A stretch of 64,000 nucleotides of DNA. Source: Myrica gale. Lineage: Eukaryota > Streptophyta > Magnoliopsida > Fagales > Myricaceae. A model generated the notes under the pieces. That model saw nothing but the letters and a program-made list of their open reading frames with translations, was not told where the DNA came from and searched no databases. Positions 44,911 through 55,793 of the stretch are shown one piece after another (position 1 is the first letter of the stretch; each line of letters starts with the position of its first letter). The DNA lies in NCBI GenBank assembly GCA_963930655.1, contig OZ005617.1, forward strand, positions 21,378,068-21,442,067, written 5' to 3'. Made by a program: the position numbers and the translations under genes.

Positions 44911-47882
44911 TCCCCCCTTAAACTTGATTTTGCTACTCCAAGGCAAGTTCTTAGATTGCAGAACACGTCATGCTTGAGTGGCTTTGTGAGGATGTCAACA
45001 ATCTGCTCCTGAGACTTGATGTACTTCAATTTCACCTTCTTCTTTCCAATGCATTCTCTGATGAAATGATACCTTGTATCGATATGCTTGCTTCTGTCGT
45101 GAAATACTGGATTCTTTGATAGAGCAAGTGCTGACTTGTTATCAACATAGATCTCTATTGGTTCAAATTCTCGAGCCATTGCCTTCTCTTCGTAGTCAAT
45201 GCCAGGACGTTGATTGTAACCTTTGGCGACCAATCGAGCTTTGTATCTTTCAACTTCTCCTTTGGAATTCTTCTTCGCCTTGTACACCCATTTGACTCCG
45301 ATTGCTCTTTTCCCTTTAGGAAGTGTTGTAAGCTCTCATGTATCATTCTTCTCAATGGCCTTGATTTCTTCATTCATGGCATCTCTCCATATTTTACTTT
45401 GAACTGCTTCCTCGTAAATTTCTTGCAGGCTCCTCACTTTTGGCGTCCTTTCTCTTGAGCTTTCTCCGAGAGAGGATGATGGTGATGAGTCTCCTTGAGA
45501 AGATGATGCAGGAGATGAAGGTGGACTAATGAGCTCTTGTTGCTCTCCATGCTCTTCTGCTTCTTCTTCGAATAGAGGGAAGAAATCATAGTCTTCCGCT
45601 TGGAGGCCCCAATTCCATGCTCCTTCTTCATCGAACTCGACATCTCTACTTGAGATGATCTTCCCCTTGCTAGGATTATATAGCTTGTAACCTTTGGAGC
45701 GATGATTATACCCGATGAAGACAAGCTTTTCACTCCTGTCATCCAGCTTGGATCTCTTTGGATCTGGGGCATGAGCATATGCAATGCTCCCAAACACTCG
45801 TAAATGGGAGATGTTTGGCTTTCTCCCACTCCATGCTTCTTGCGGTGTCTTGTTCCACACACTTCTAGTAGGACACCGATTAGCTAAATATACTGCGCAA
45901 TCAACAGCTTCAGCCCAAAATTCCTTGGGCATATTTTTGCTTTTCAACATGTTGCGGGCCATATTAAGAATGGATCTTTTCTTTCTTTCAGCAACACCAT
46001 TTTGTTGTGGTGAGTATGGTATCGTCAATGGACGACGAATTCCATTGTCTTCACAATATTTTTCAAATTCTTTCGAGGTAAATTCTCCACCTCTATCAGA
46101 TCTCATGGCCTTTATGCCATAGCCACTTTCTTTTTCCACAAGGGCCTTAAATTTTATAAAAGCCCCAAACACTTCTGATTTTTGTTTTAGAAAATAAACC
46201 CAAGTCTTTCTACTAAAGTCATCAATGAAAAGAACAAAATAATTGTTCTTACCAAAAGAGCTTGGGTTGATTGGCCCACATACATCAGTATGGATAAGTT
46301 GCTGTGGCTCTTTAGCTCTTGTGGTTGCTTCTTTTGGAAAACTTTTTCGAGAATGTTTTCCAAGTAAGCACCCTTCACATAATTGATCCGCATGGTTGAT
46401 TTTGGGCAATCCTTTCACCATTTTCTTCTTGCTTAACAATTTCAAGTCACCAAAATTAAGATGCCCAAATCTCAAGTGCCAAAGCCAAGATAAATCTTTA
46501 AAACATGCCTTCAAGCATTTAGCAGCATCATTATGAATGTTTAATGCAAACATTATATTCCTTGTCATTGGCACTTTGGCAATCAAATTGTTCTTTTGAT
46601 CTCTTATCGAAAGATTATGATCTTTTAGATGAATATCATAATCTTTCTCTAAGAGTTGGCCCAAACTCAAAATGTTGGTCTTCATATTAGGCACATAATA
46701 AACATTCAAAATAAATTCATGATTTCCATTCTTAGAGCGGATCAAGATCTTACCTTTTCCTTTCACGGGAACTTTGGATTCATCTCCAAAAGTAATATTT
46801 CCTTTCACCGACTCATCTAGCTCCATAAACATATCTCGCTTCCCGCACATATGGTTGCTCGCTCCAGTATCCAAGTACCATGTGCTCTTGTCTCCACTTT
46901 CTGCTCTTTTATATGCCAACAATAAAGTTGGTTGCTCCTCATTTTCTCTACTGGCATAATTAGATCTCTCCTCCACATTGTTAATATTACTTCTGCACTC
47001 AGAAGCATAATGACCAAGCTTTTGACAATTAAAACATTTAACTTGAGATTTATCGTACCTTTGTCTTCCATTTTGCCTTGAATTGTTTCCTTTTCCCCGA
47101 CCTCTTGGAGAATACGAACTTTGGCTATATTCTTCCTTCTTGTATACACCTCTTCCGCGACCTTGGCCACGTCCTCTTCCTCTTTGGCTTCTTTCACTGC
47201 CAAAGCTTCTTTCTTTCTCATTCAAGGTGAGTTTCATCTGAAGAGCTTGATCTAGATGCTCTTCTTTTACCTTTTTCTTTAATCTTTCTTCATGGGCTTA
47301 TAGTGAACCCATGAGTTGATCAACAGTCATAGTATCTAGATCTTTAGATTCTTCAATAGCTACCACAATATAATCAAATTTCGAATCTAAAGACCGCAAT
47401 ATCTTCTCAACTACTCGAGTGTCATTCAAATTTTCACCATTTCGCCTTAGTTGATTCACAATAGCCAATACTCGAGAAAAGTAATCAGAAATTGATTCTG
47501 ATTCTTTCATATGCAAAGATTCGAACTCACCTCGAAGAGTTTGGAGTCGAACTTTCTTCACCTTATCAACTCCTTTGTGAGAGTTTTGCAAGATCTCCCA
47601 CGCTTCCTTGCTAGTTGTTGCGACTGCCACCTTCTCGAACATACTCTCATCCAAGGCTTGATAAATGAGAGTGAGCGCCTTCTTGTCTTTCTTTCTCATG
47701 TCTTTCAGACTATCCCTTTGAGCTTGGGATAGGGTGGCCTCATCTTGTGGCTCCTTGTAGCCTTTCTCCACGATCTCCCAAACGTCCTGTGAACCGAGCA
47801 ATGCCTTCATTCTAATGCTCCAATTGTCATAGTTGTCTTTAGTGAGTTGAGGGACTTGGAAGGGAATCATTTCACTTGCCAT
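44898..47882 (-). pseudogene. Copia gag-pol polyprotein with two stops and a deleted RT/RNase H
   Basis: One continuous minus-strand frame from ATG 47882. Gag (UBN2 type; [19 protein letters not shown] near the N-terminus) is followed by a CCHC zinc knuckle ([14 protein letters not shown]), aspartic protease ([13 protein letters not shown]), the pre-integrase domain and an integrase core ([16 protein letters not shown]). TAA at 47298-47300 breaks gag and TGA at 45336-45338 follows integrase. Both changes fit C-to-T type decay (Gln to stop, Trp to stop). Just beyond [10 protein letters not shown] the RT domain is missing, and the frame rejoins the end of RNase H ([20 protein letters not shown]). 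The deletion is in frame. The stop lies a few bases inside the 3' LTR. Confidence 0.92.
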
Positions 47883-47914
47883 CTTCTTACTAGAACCTGG
47901 CTCTGATACCAGTT

Positions 47915-48454
47915 TGTTGGAAGAGGAGTTTACAACAAAAAGAGAGTAAGGCTTTTAAAGTAGAGCAAATTTATGTGGAAGAGATAATGAGGAGGGATAT
48001 GGAAGAACACTCTTCAATTTCTCAAACTTGGCTTGTCTTGAACTTTCTTGACTTCACTTCTTCTTCTTCAAAATGGTGGAGCTACATCCCTTTATATAGG
48101 CTTACACATTTAATCTTAGCCACACATTTCATCTAAAATATCTAGATATTTCTATGACACTTTCTAGATATTTTCTAGCACTTTCTAGACAATATACTTC
48201 TACTTATTTCTAAGATATTTTCTTAGAATTTTCTAGAAAGTTATTGATCTCTCATACTCTAGAGATTTATAGAACTCTCTAGAGAACTTTTTTTTTCTTC
48301 CTTTATCTAGAGCACTATAGAACTTTCTAGAAAGATGATTTCTCTTCATTTTCTCTAGAGATTTATGGAACTCTCTAGAAGATCTTCATCCTCCATTGGG
48401 CCAAGACTAAGTTTGGAGCACATTTTGGGCCCAAATCAAGTTTAACTTTCAACA
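47915..48454 (-). promoter_or_regulatory. Copia 5' LTR promoter with heat-shock-element cluster
   Basis: This LTR drives leftward transcription. Reading the minus strand, perfect nGAAnnTTCnnGAAn heat-shock elements lie at 48319-48333 (AGAACTTTCTAGAAA) and 48225-48239 (AGAATTTTCTAGAAA). A TATATAAA box follows at 48091-48098, then about 175 bp to the LTR end and the primer-binding site. More imperfect TTCTAGA/TCTAGAAG units surround the two. This is the layout of a heat-inducible U3. Heat response itself is inference. Confidence 0.75.
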
Positions 48455-51229
48455 ATATTTTTGCTTAGAAGTTCGAAAGCCACACTATATATATACATTT
48501 TTTTAGCATGTTAATCTTTTAGATGCAAAATGTATTTGGGTCTGCAAAAGACATTTCCTGCATGTTTTGACTCATGTTTATGATTATGTACTATATGTCC
48601 CTTGGGTGCTTTATTTTCCTCATTCACCTAAATTACCCTGGCAATCTGTCTCTCTTTCTTAAGCAATTTTATAATTGCAGTTTGTCCAATTGTGCAGGTG
48701 CATGACTTGTTGAAATTATACAATGAAATCAACCTCTTGAACTGTTGCTGTTTAAAATCCCTTCAACTTGGCAAGTGAGTAGCACAATGTTTCTAATTTG
48801 CAATCTGAATAACTTTGTTCGAGGAATTGATTCATGGAGGCTAATAAATCTTGTCATACCTCTGCTCTAATCACGTATTGAATTTCTGTACAGGGAATAG
48901 AGGCCTCATGGTTGCTGGAATCCGAAGGCATACAGACTCATTTGACTTTTGTATACAGGTGCAGCCTCTCATCTATACGAGTGTTACTGAAAACTTCACC
49001 ATTACATAACCACGCTATCACTTGATTATGTTGACTAAAAAGCTTGTCTCCATACTTTTATGTGTGCTTTTCTGGGCCAATCCTATAATGATAAGTCCTT
49101 GATTTTAAGTTTCAAATTGTTGTCATCTGCCAATATTTTGTCGTAAGGTATTACATTTTTGAAGGGTGTTGCAGGTGAGGTACACTTGGGTCTAATTTCT
49201 GACTTGGCTAGCTACTTTAGAGTTCTGTGTGGATTAAATGTTTGTTCTAAGAATTTATAATGTACAAGATTTTTCATTAAGGTTGTCTTGGAACCAACCT
49301 GGTCAAATTAAAAACTCACAGTTAATGCTTATGATTGTACCCCAATCACTGTTTCGGGAAATCAGTTTTTTAATAGGTTTGTGAGTATCCTTGGCAATCT
49401 AGTTTAATAAGCTTTTAACATCTTGTTTTGTTTCTCAATCATAGATGGTTTTAACCTGTTTTTCAGCTTTGCTCAAGCTGCAGCAGCTGCCCAAGCTGGT
49501 GCTTCTGTTATTCAGATTTTTGTTAGCCGTATGAGGGTGATTTCATTTCTCTACGGTGAATTGACATTGTTTCTAGAACCTATTACTTCGTACATTGTTA
49601 AATTGCATCCTTATCCTTCAGGATTGGGCACGCAACCATTCTGGTGACCCTGAGATTGAAGCTGCTGTCCGAAACGGAGAAGATCCAGGGTTGGCTTTGG
49701 TTAGTTAAAAAACGCGCTTCTCTTCTGTATGTTACTTTTTTCAAAATAGTTACCCAAAAAAAAAGTTATTTCGAAATAGTCAGCAAGATGTTAATCTAGT
49801 GAACTCAATAATATGTTGCTTATAGGTATTTCTTTTAAGAATCCACTTTATGTTTACAAGTCTCCAGTATAACCGTAGAATCTGATGGTCAATAAGATGG
49901 TCCATCTTATTGTCTTTTGGTGCCGAGGGGCTGTAATTGGTGGTTGTTGCATGATAATTATAGTACCTCCACCAGATTTCTCTCATTTTGGCTACACTTG
50001 GACTGTTATTTCCCAGTCCGGCATGCATTTTTAGCAACACGTTTCTGTTTTGTCTTTACGAATTATGTTAGTGAAGGTGTATATTGATTCATCGGTCTCG
50101 TAGCCATGATCTATGATTAGGTATCTAAAAGCATGATCCATATAACCTCTGAAACTAAACATATAGGCATAGCATTCACCATTGAAACTAATTGTGGTTA
50201 GTTGGTTAGATTTCTGGTACTGTGTTTAATCGCTCCAGCAGCTTGGATCTACAGTTAACAACCTGCGAAGACCAAAAAAAAGCTTGAATCAGACATACTA
50301 TTTGCCATCCTTGCAGGTGACCAAGGCTTATAATTACATTCACAAGCATGGATATAAATCGAAGTTGATGGCTGCAGCAGTTCGGAACAAACAGGATTTA
50401 TTTAGCCTTCTGGGGTAACCATATGACTCACATTTGATCATATATCTGGAAGTTTTTGACAAGTTTTACTCTGTGAATATCCTCTGACACTTATGTTTTG
50501 TCTTTTCTCAGTGTGGACTACATCATTGCACCACTGAAGGTATTGCAATCTCTCAAAGAATCCGTCTCTGCTCCTGATGAGAAGTACTCTTTTGTTAGAA
50601 GACTCTCTCCACAGTCTGCTGCCACCTACAGTTTCAGTAAAGAACAGGTCTGCTTTCGTTTATATTCTAAATCTGTATTATCTATAGCATCACAATTTTC
50701 TGTTTCCTGAACTCATAGAATACAGCCTCAATGTTCTCTCCTTTAAAAATACCAACCATAAAGTAACACGATCTAATGTTTTCTTCACCAGCATGGATAC
50801 GTAATCCTTGTACATGAACTTAACCAGGAATTAGATGTGAAACTAAAAGGATTGCAGCATGCGTTCTATTACACATGTTTCTTGGACTCCACAATCCTTG
50901 GAAAAGCTTGAGCAATTCATGGCATACAGCATACTGCATCCTTGGAAATCAATTCCGAACAGAAAAATAGAAGATTACTGCTATTGGGTCATATCCCGGC
51001 CCTTCTTAAATTTAGTCGCTCCTACTACTTTTACTTCCCTAGTTACTCTCGAATGGTTAATTGATCCTCTGTTCATGTTCAGCTCACGAAGTGGGATCAA
51101 TTAAGCCTTGCATCAGCTATGGGACCGGCAGCTGTGGAGCTTCTACCTGCTGGATTGGAAGGTTATGTTAGCCAAGCCAAGCGAGTGGAAGAATTATTTG
51201 GGAAGATTTGGCCTCCCCCAAAGGTGTGA

Positions 51230-52612
51230 GGTGTTCCCATTAACTTGCTGTGCAAATCTTGTCGTTGTTGAATAAACAATGTGACTTCCAAGTGCTTTTT
51301 TTCTCGTCTGTTTTTTTCCCAAACTTCCCTCTGACCTTGTATTCAGTGTTACCTTTGGCAATACGAGCTTAATGAAAAAGTGGGCCTGCAAATTGAACTG
51401 TTTGAGCCGTAAGCTCCGCCGCACCATTTGCTCGTGCGGGTAAAATTTTCTGAACATCCTTGGGGAATGTTTTTCAAACTAGCCACATTAGAGACCTGTC
51501 TCTTCTGTTTCCGAAAATGTATCTCAAATGGAAAACAATAACCTAAACAAAAGGGTTAATGAACATTTTGATTCCTGTGTTTTACATTTTTTTTTAAATG
51601 GTCTAAATTTCAACTTTGTTTAAAAGAGCCTTAGGTTACTGATGTTTGTCGATTTAATTCTTCCGTTTAATTTCGTCTTTTACACTGTACAATCAATGGT
51701 GGGGCACTAAATTTAATTTTTCTGGCCACGTGTATCAATTTTGAAAAAAAAACTCGCATAAAGCTGTCCACGGTATCTTCGTTAAAAAAAAAAATTGACA
51801 GGGGATGCCACCCCGCGGCTCCCCTAATAAGGGGTGTGATCGGGTGGGTGGCTCCCGAATATTTAAAAAGTAAAATTATTCTTATTAGTGTGTTAAAAAG
51901 GAAGAGAGAAAAGATTTTAATAAAAAAAAGTAATAAAAATTGTTAAAAAGTAATGCGAAAGAATATTTGATGTCTTTAATTATTGAAGTTATAAAAAAAG
52001 TTGTTGGAATTTGTACGAAAATTTTTATGTTGGGTTGTTTAATTTTTCAGAAAAAGTTTAAAATTAAATGGAAAAGCCAGTGGGATCTTCTTCAAATATT
52101 CATAGGATAAGTTTTCTAAATCAACACGTTGCGCGCAAAACACGCTGTAGTTGAGATTTTCGTGACTCGTCATTCAAGTCATGTTACCTTCCGGGTGTCA
52201 AAGTTTCATGGTAGCCTTTTAATGAAGTAAAAGAGGACCGATCACTTAGGATCAGCAGGCTTCAAGTAGGGGAGCGTAGGTGCATTGAGAAGAAGCTTTC
52301 TTGAGGTCGTTACGAAAAGGATGCAGGCAATAGCTCAGGCTAACACTCCCCCTATTTCGTGATAATTCTGGTTCAGAGAAGGTATGTACGATCTGAAAAC
52401 CCTCTTTTTTGTTTGCTTCTATATATATATGATCGCTGGGAACTACAATTGTCTCTTCTTCTCTCAAATCACAAAACAACTGTACCTGTACACGTGCATA
52501 CATACTGTTCTTGAAATGGTTTCGAACCACAGAAACTTCATTGTTGAAGAAAGGAAAAGATTACCACCAAATCATAAAAGCCATTGGTAATGAATTAGGG
52601 ATATTAAAATTA
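51230..52612. other. Transaldolase 3' region and spacer
   Basis: 3' UTR, then AT-rich spacer with no gene. A GC-rich ATGCCACCCCGCGGCTCCCC patch at 51806 and a CTTCTTGAGG/GGAGCGTAGG stretch near 52270-52310 show no family resemblance. Confidence 0.5.
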
Positions 52613-52959
52613 GAGTTAATTACACTTTACCCCCTTATCTTTGGGATCATTTTCACTTTGCACCCCGATATTTTATTTTTGAGACATTGGACCCTTATAT
52701 ATCACATTTTGTCACATTGGACCCCGACCCCAAATTAACCGTCTAAATTGACAGTTATCATCAAAACCTGAGATGCACGTGACTAACTCCTAAGTGAGTT
52801 TACGAAACTGCCATTATCTTCTTCATAGGAACAACGTGATTGGAAAAACCAATCCGAGTCTTTCAACTTAGAAAAACCAGAAAGTAGAAGCATCCACGCT
52901 TCTACGTAACTTTGTTGTTTTCCTCATTTATTACTATCATGTCTACCCCGCCCGCACGA

Positions 52960-53498
52960 GCTTCTTACCTGGAGATCTCCACCCAGAAGCTACCTCTCCC
53001 TTTATTCTTTAGCTTCAGTTCCAGGACCGCGATACAACCATTCGAGCACACCGAATCACTGCCGCGAAGCAATACTAATTTGGGTAAAACCCATCTTCAA
53101 GCAGCTCAAGAAACGTTCGTCAGGATGTCTTCAAGCTGCAAATCATTTTTTGCGAAACAAGAAACCATTGCACTCCAAGAAACCAAGTCTCTCTTATCTC
53201 CCATACTATGGCAGAGTTTGCTGAGTTCGAAACTCCCAGACCTGATGCAGGACTTAAGAAGGAGGGAGTAGGAAGTGAGGTCCGGGTGACTATCGTTCTG
53301 GGCCATGTCATCGAGGGTGGAGATTGCTTTCCAGAGTTCGCCCACATTGAGTTCATGGATCAGAAGGCGGTTAAGGAGCTGCAAGTTTGCGTTTTGGGTT
53401 GCTGATAATGACGACATAAGCTTTTGGCGGGAAGGGTTACAGGGTTCGAGAGAAGGTAACGGGAGCTTGGGGGAAGACGGAAGAGAGAGGCTGAGCAT
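52960..53498 (-). pseudogene. Captured PPR-protein gene fragment (EMB2261-like) inside the Pack-MULE
   Basis: From ATG 53498 the minus strand encodes a pentatricopeptide-repeat N-terminus. A helix-turn-helix pattern reads LWKAISTLDDMAQNDSHPDL, then SYSLLLKSCIRSGSFELSKL, then RDLVSWSAMVSCFAKND. Compared with the chloroplast PPR protein At3g49170 (from memory), about 50 residues are missing between SKLCHS and MGDKRDLVSW. A stop follows at 53106-53108, and a shifted frame continues with DGFYPN, a stop, then YCFAAVIR. It is a broken fragment about one fifth of a normal PPR gene and makes no complete protein. GC content is higher than in the surrounding DNA. Confidence 0.75.
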
Positions 53499-53499
53499 G

Positions 53500-53930
53500 T
53501 TGCCTCGTTGTCCTGAGCTTGCTCGTCCGAGTTCATGGGAGCATCTGACTCCTCACAGAACAAAACCGAAGCCTCTGCCATTTCAACGGATATCATGCTC
53601 TCGATCTTTTTGCTCTCGCCCTCCACATTCGCGGCCAGCTCGGACTAGTGACTAAGCGTCGACTCGTGGCTGGTCGGCCTGTTCAACTCCTCTGTACAAC
53701 ACCCATGCTGGCCTTGCTGGGCTTTGACTTGATCACGGAGTGCTTAAACCTGCACCGAGTCTTTGCCCGGCTTAAACCTGTACCCGTACAGCTTCCACGC
53801 CCGCTTGGCAGAGCTGCCAGCTTCCGGACCATAGCATTCTGATCGAGAACATCGCTGAAACTGTCATTGACGCCCCTGACTAAGGGTATTTTTGTCCATT
53901 TAATTACGAAGCTAATTAGAATCTGCATCA
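53500..53930 (-). other. Unidentified GC-rich interior of the Pack-MULE
   Basis: Overlapping open frames exist on both strands here, for example 53626-53360 and 53931-53683 on the minus strand. The sequence is coding-like in composition but matches no family I recognise. It may be a second captured fragment. Confidence 0.35.
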
Positions 53931-54152
53931 TTTGGCGTCAAGGGCAGTTTCGTAAACTCACTTAAGAGTTAGTCACGTGCATCTCAGGTTTTGACGATAA
54001 CTGTCAATTTTGACGGTTAATTTGGGGTCGGGGTCCAATGTGACAAAATGTGATCTATAAGGGTCCAATGCCTCAAAAATAAAACATCGGGGTGCAAAGT
54101 GAAAATGACCCCAAAGATGAGGGGGGCAAAGTGTATTTAACCCTTAAAATTA

Positions 54153-55793
54153 TCACACACAAAAAAGAAAAGGAAAATTATATATATCCAAGTTTAGCTT
54201 CAATTTTTACAGTCAAATAGTTGCAGCCCAAAAATATGTGCAAACCAGAAAGGAAAAACCAAAACAATTTTCTTCTCCCCTGTTAAGTAATTCTTGTAAT
54301 TCTTCAACAAAGAGAAGAGAAAGGTCATTCTATGAGACAAGCAGGAGCTCCTTGTTGTTGCCAGGTGAGATGCATGGGATGTTGTTATGCCCCAGTTTTC
54401 CTTGCAAAAATAGAGTCAGATCAGCAACTAATTCACTCTGATCTGCGGAATTTGATCCTTTTATTTCGCAATTGAAATCATATCTCAAACACCGACCTCT
54501 AATTAATTTCAAACCCTTCAAAAATCTTGCGCAAGTAAAGGCCATCTTCAAGATCAAGTTTCAATCAGAATGATTTTTTATTGACGATCTTCTATATATT
54601 TATCCCCTAGCAAAAATATCGCCATAGCTCCTAATTTATTATCCGAATCGGACCATCTTATTAAAATAATTAATAAATTAGAGAAGATATGATCAACCCT
54701 AAGGGAGAAGACAAAAAATACCATAAAATAAAAACAAAACATTGTCATTGCAATATGTTTCAATCGATCACTTATTCTTCGTAATGTTTGGGAGGCCATC
54801 TTTTCCCACAACTTTTTTCATATATATAATATGGAAGAAAAGGACAAACATAAAATGTTTGATTGGGGGGCATGCTTTTCTACGTGATGAATCGTTTTCC
54901 ACATCTTACTTGGATCCGGAATTAAATTAAATAAAGCTGATTCAAATAAAAGGCAAAAGAAGGGAAAGTTTCAAAGCAAGATATATATTTATATTATTCC
55001 CATTTTACATGGACAAAGGGTTGAAACACATATTTATATAGAATTCCTTAATTTCCATGACTAAATCGGTGATATATATCCACCTTACAGCGTCGTTGTC
55101 AAAGGGTCATCATGTAGAATATTGAACATTAGAACAATATACAATATCGTTGCCATGCTCATCTATCTCCTTGGAGGCAAATGCATGTGGAACCTGCGAG
55201 ACCATGTGGGGGCCTCAGGGCTTTATACATGTGAAACGTCCTGAAGTAGTAGGGGCCATATCAGCTGGACAACAGAGGCTAACGAAAAGGACAAAAAGGT
55301 TTTGATCGATCCAGCTTAGCTACTAGCTAGGTTGATTGTTTTTGTTGTTCTTGTTTTTTTGTCAATAATGAGAGCATATGGAGACAGATACAGATTAGTA
55401 TAAGGCTCTATTATTTGGCTTGAAAGAAGGTCCTACGCTTAGTCATGACCACTTGCATGCTGGGAACGTATATATTTTCAATGCATTCATTAATTGGACT
55501 CCAAAACACATTCATATTGTAATTTGGATGGATAAGAATAAATGAAAAAGTCCAGTAGGCCACGACTGATCTCTTCATCTTAGTGGCAATTTTCATGTGA
55601 GAAATTAACCCCAAGTAATAGCTAGCCGTAGTCGCTTTCAAGTCATGTGAGTCACCACAATCCTATATATTACTAACCTTTTTTTGAAAGGAAATTATAA
55701 TCGCCCAAGAAGATTTGTGGAGCTGTCGAACCTAATTATGGAGTCTTAGAGTAAGCAATTTTGTTAATTTGATCTAATTGAAGTGATCACACG
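54153..55793. other. Intergenic, no gene supported
   Basis: AT-rich spacer between the Pack-MULE and the hAT element. Nothing recognisable beyond short open frames. Confidence 0.55.

Larger units (their letters stand above)
44372..48454 (-). mobile_element. Ty1/copia LTR retrotransposon, internally deleted, in transaldolase intron 6
   Basis: A complete-looking insertion: LTRs at 44372-44910 and 47915-48454 starting TGTTGGAAG and ending CTTTCAACA, an exact 5-bp target duplication ATATT (44367-44371, 48455-48459), a primer-binding site for initiator tRNA-Met (TGGTATCAGAGCC on the minus strand, 47899-47911) and a polypurine tract at 44911-44927. Transcription is leftward. The body is about 4.1 kb because reverse transcriptase and most of RNase H are deleted, so the copy cannot replicate by itself. 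The LTRs differ at only about five places by eye, so the insertion is young. Confidence 0.95.
41452..51229 (+). pseudogene. Plastid transaldolase, 13 exons, with nonsense codon and frameshift
   Basis: Transaldolase moves a dihydroxyacetone unit between sugar phosphates in the pentose phosphate pathway. Exons: 41452-41553, 41647-41761, 41879-41957, 43115-43190, 43348-43431, 43523-43627, 48698-48774, 48894-48958, 49467-49536, 49622-49699, 50317-50414, 50512-50647, 51083-51229. They would give about 411 aa with a Ser-rich transit peptide. Family blocks include [53 protein letters not shown] and RRLSPQSAATYSFS. Two lesions stand out. TGA at 43164-43166 (codon 116) falls in a conserved Cys/Gly position before SLPDTIF. 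Exon 7 is 77 nt, not the expected 81, which shifts the frame just before the LLFKIPSTWQ block with the Schiff-base lysine. A foldback element abuts donor 3, and a copia element fills intron 6. Exons after the lesions remain well preserved, so inactivation looks recent. Confidence 0.85.
52613..54143. mobile_element. Pack-MULE (Mutator-like) carrying a host gene fragment, 1531 bp
   Basis: The ends are long inverted repeats of about 200 bp: 52613-~52815 (GAGTTAATTACACTTTACCC and onward) and its inverted counterpart ~53935-54143. Both contain GGTCCAATGTGACAAAATGTG, or its complement, and the CACGTGACTAACTC segment. The element is flanked by an exact 9-bp duplication, TTAAAATTA (52604-52612 and 54144-54152), the Mutator signature. 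No MURA transposase is present. The interior holds a minus-strand PPR gene fragment and other coding-like GC-rich sequence I could not identify. Confidence 0.93.
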
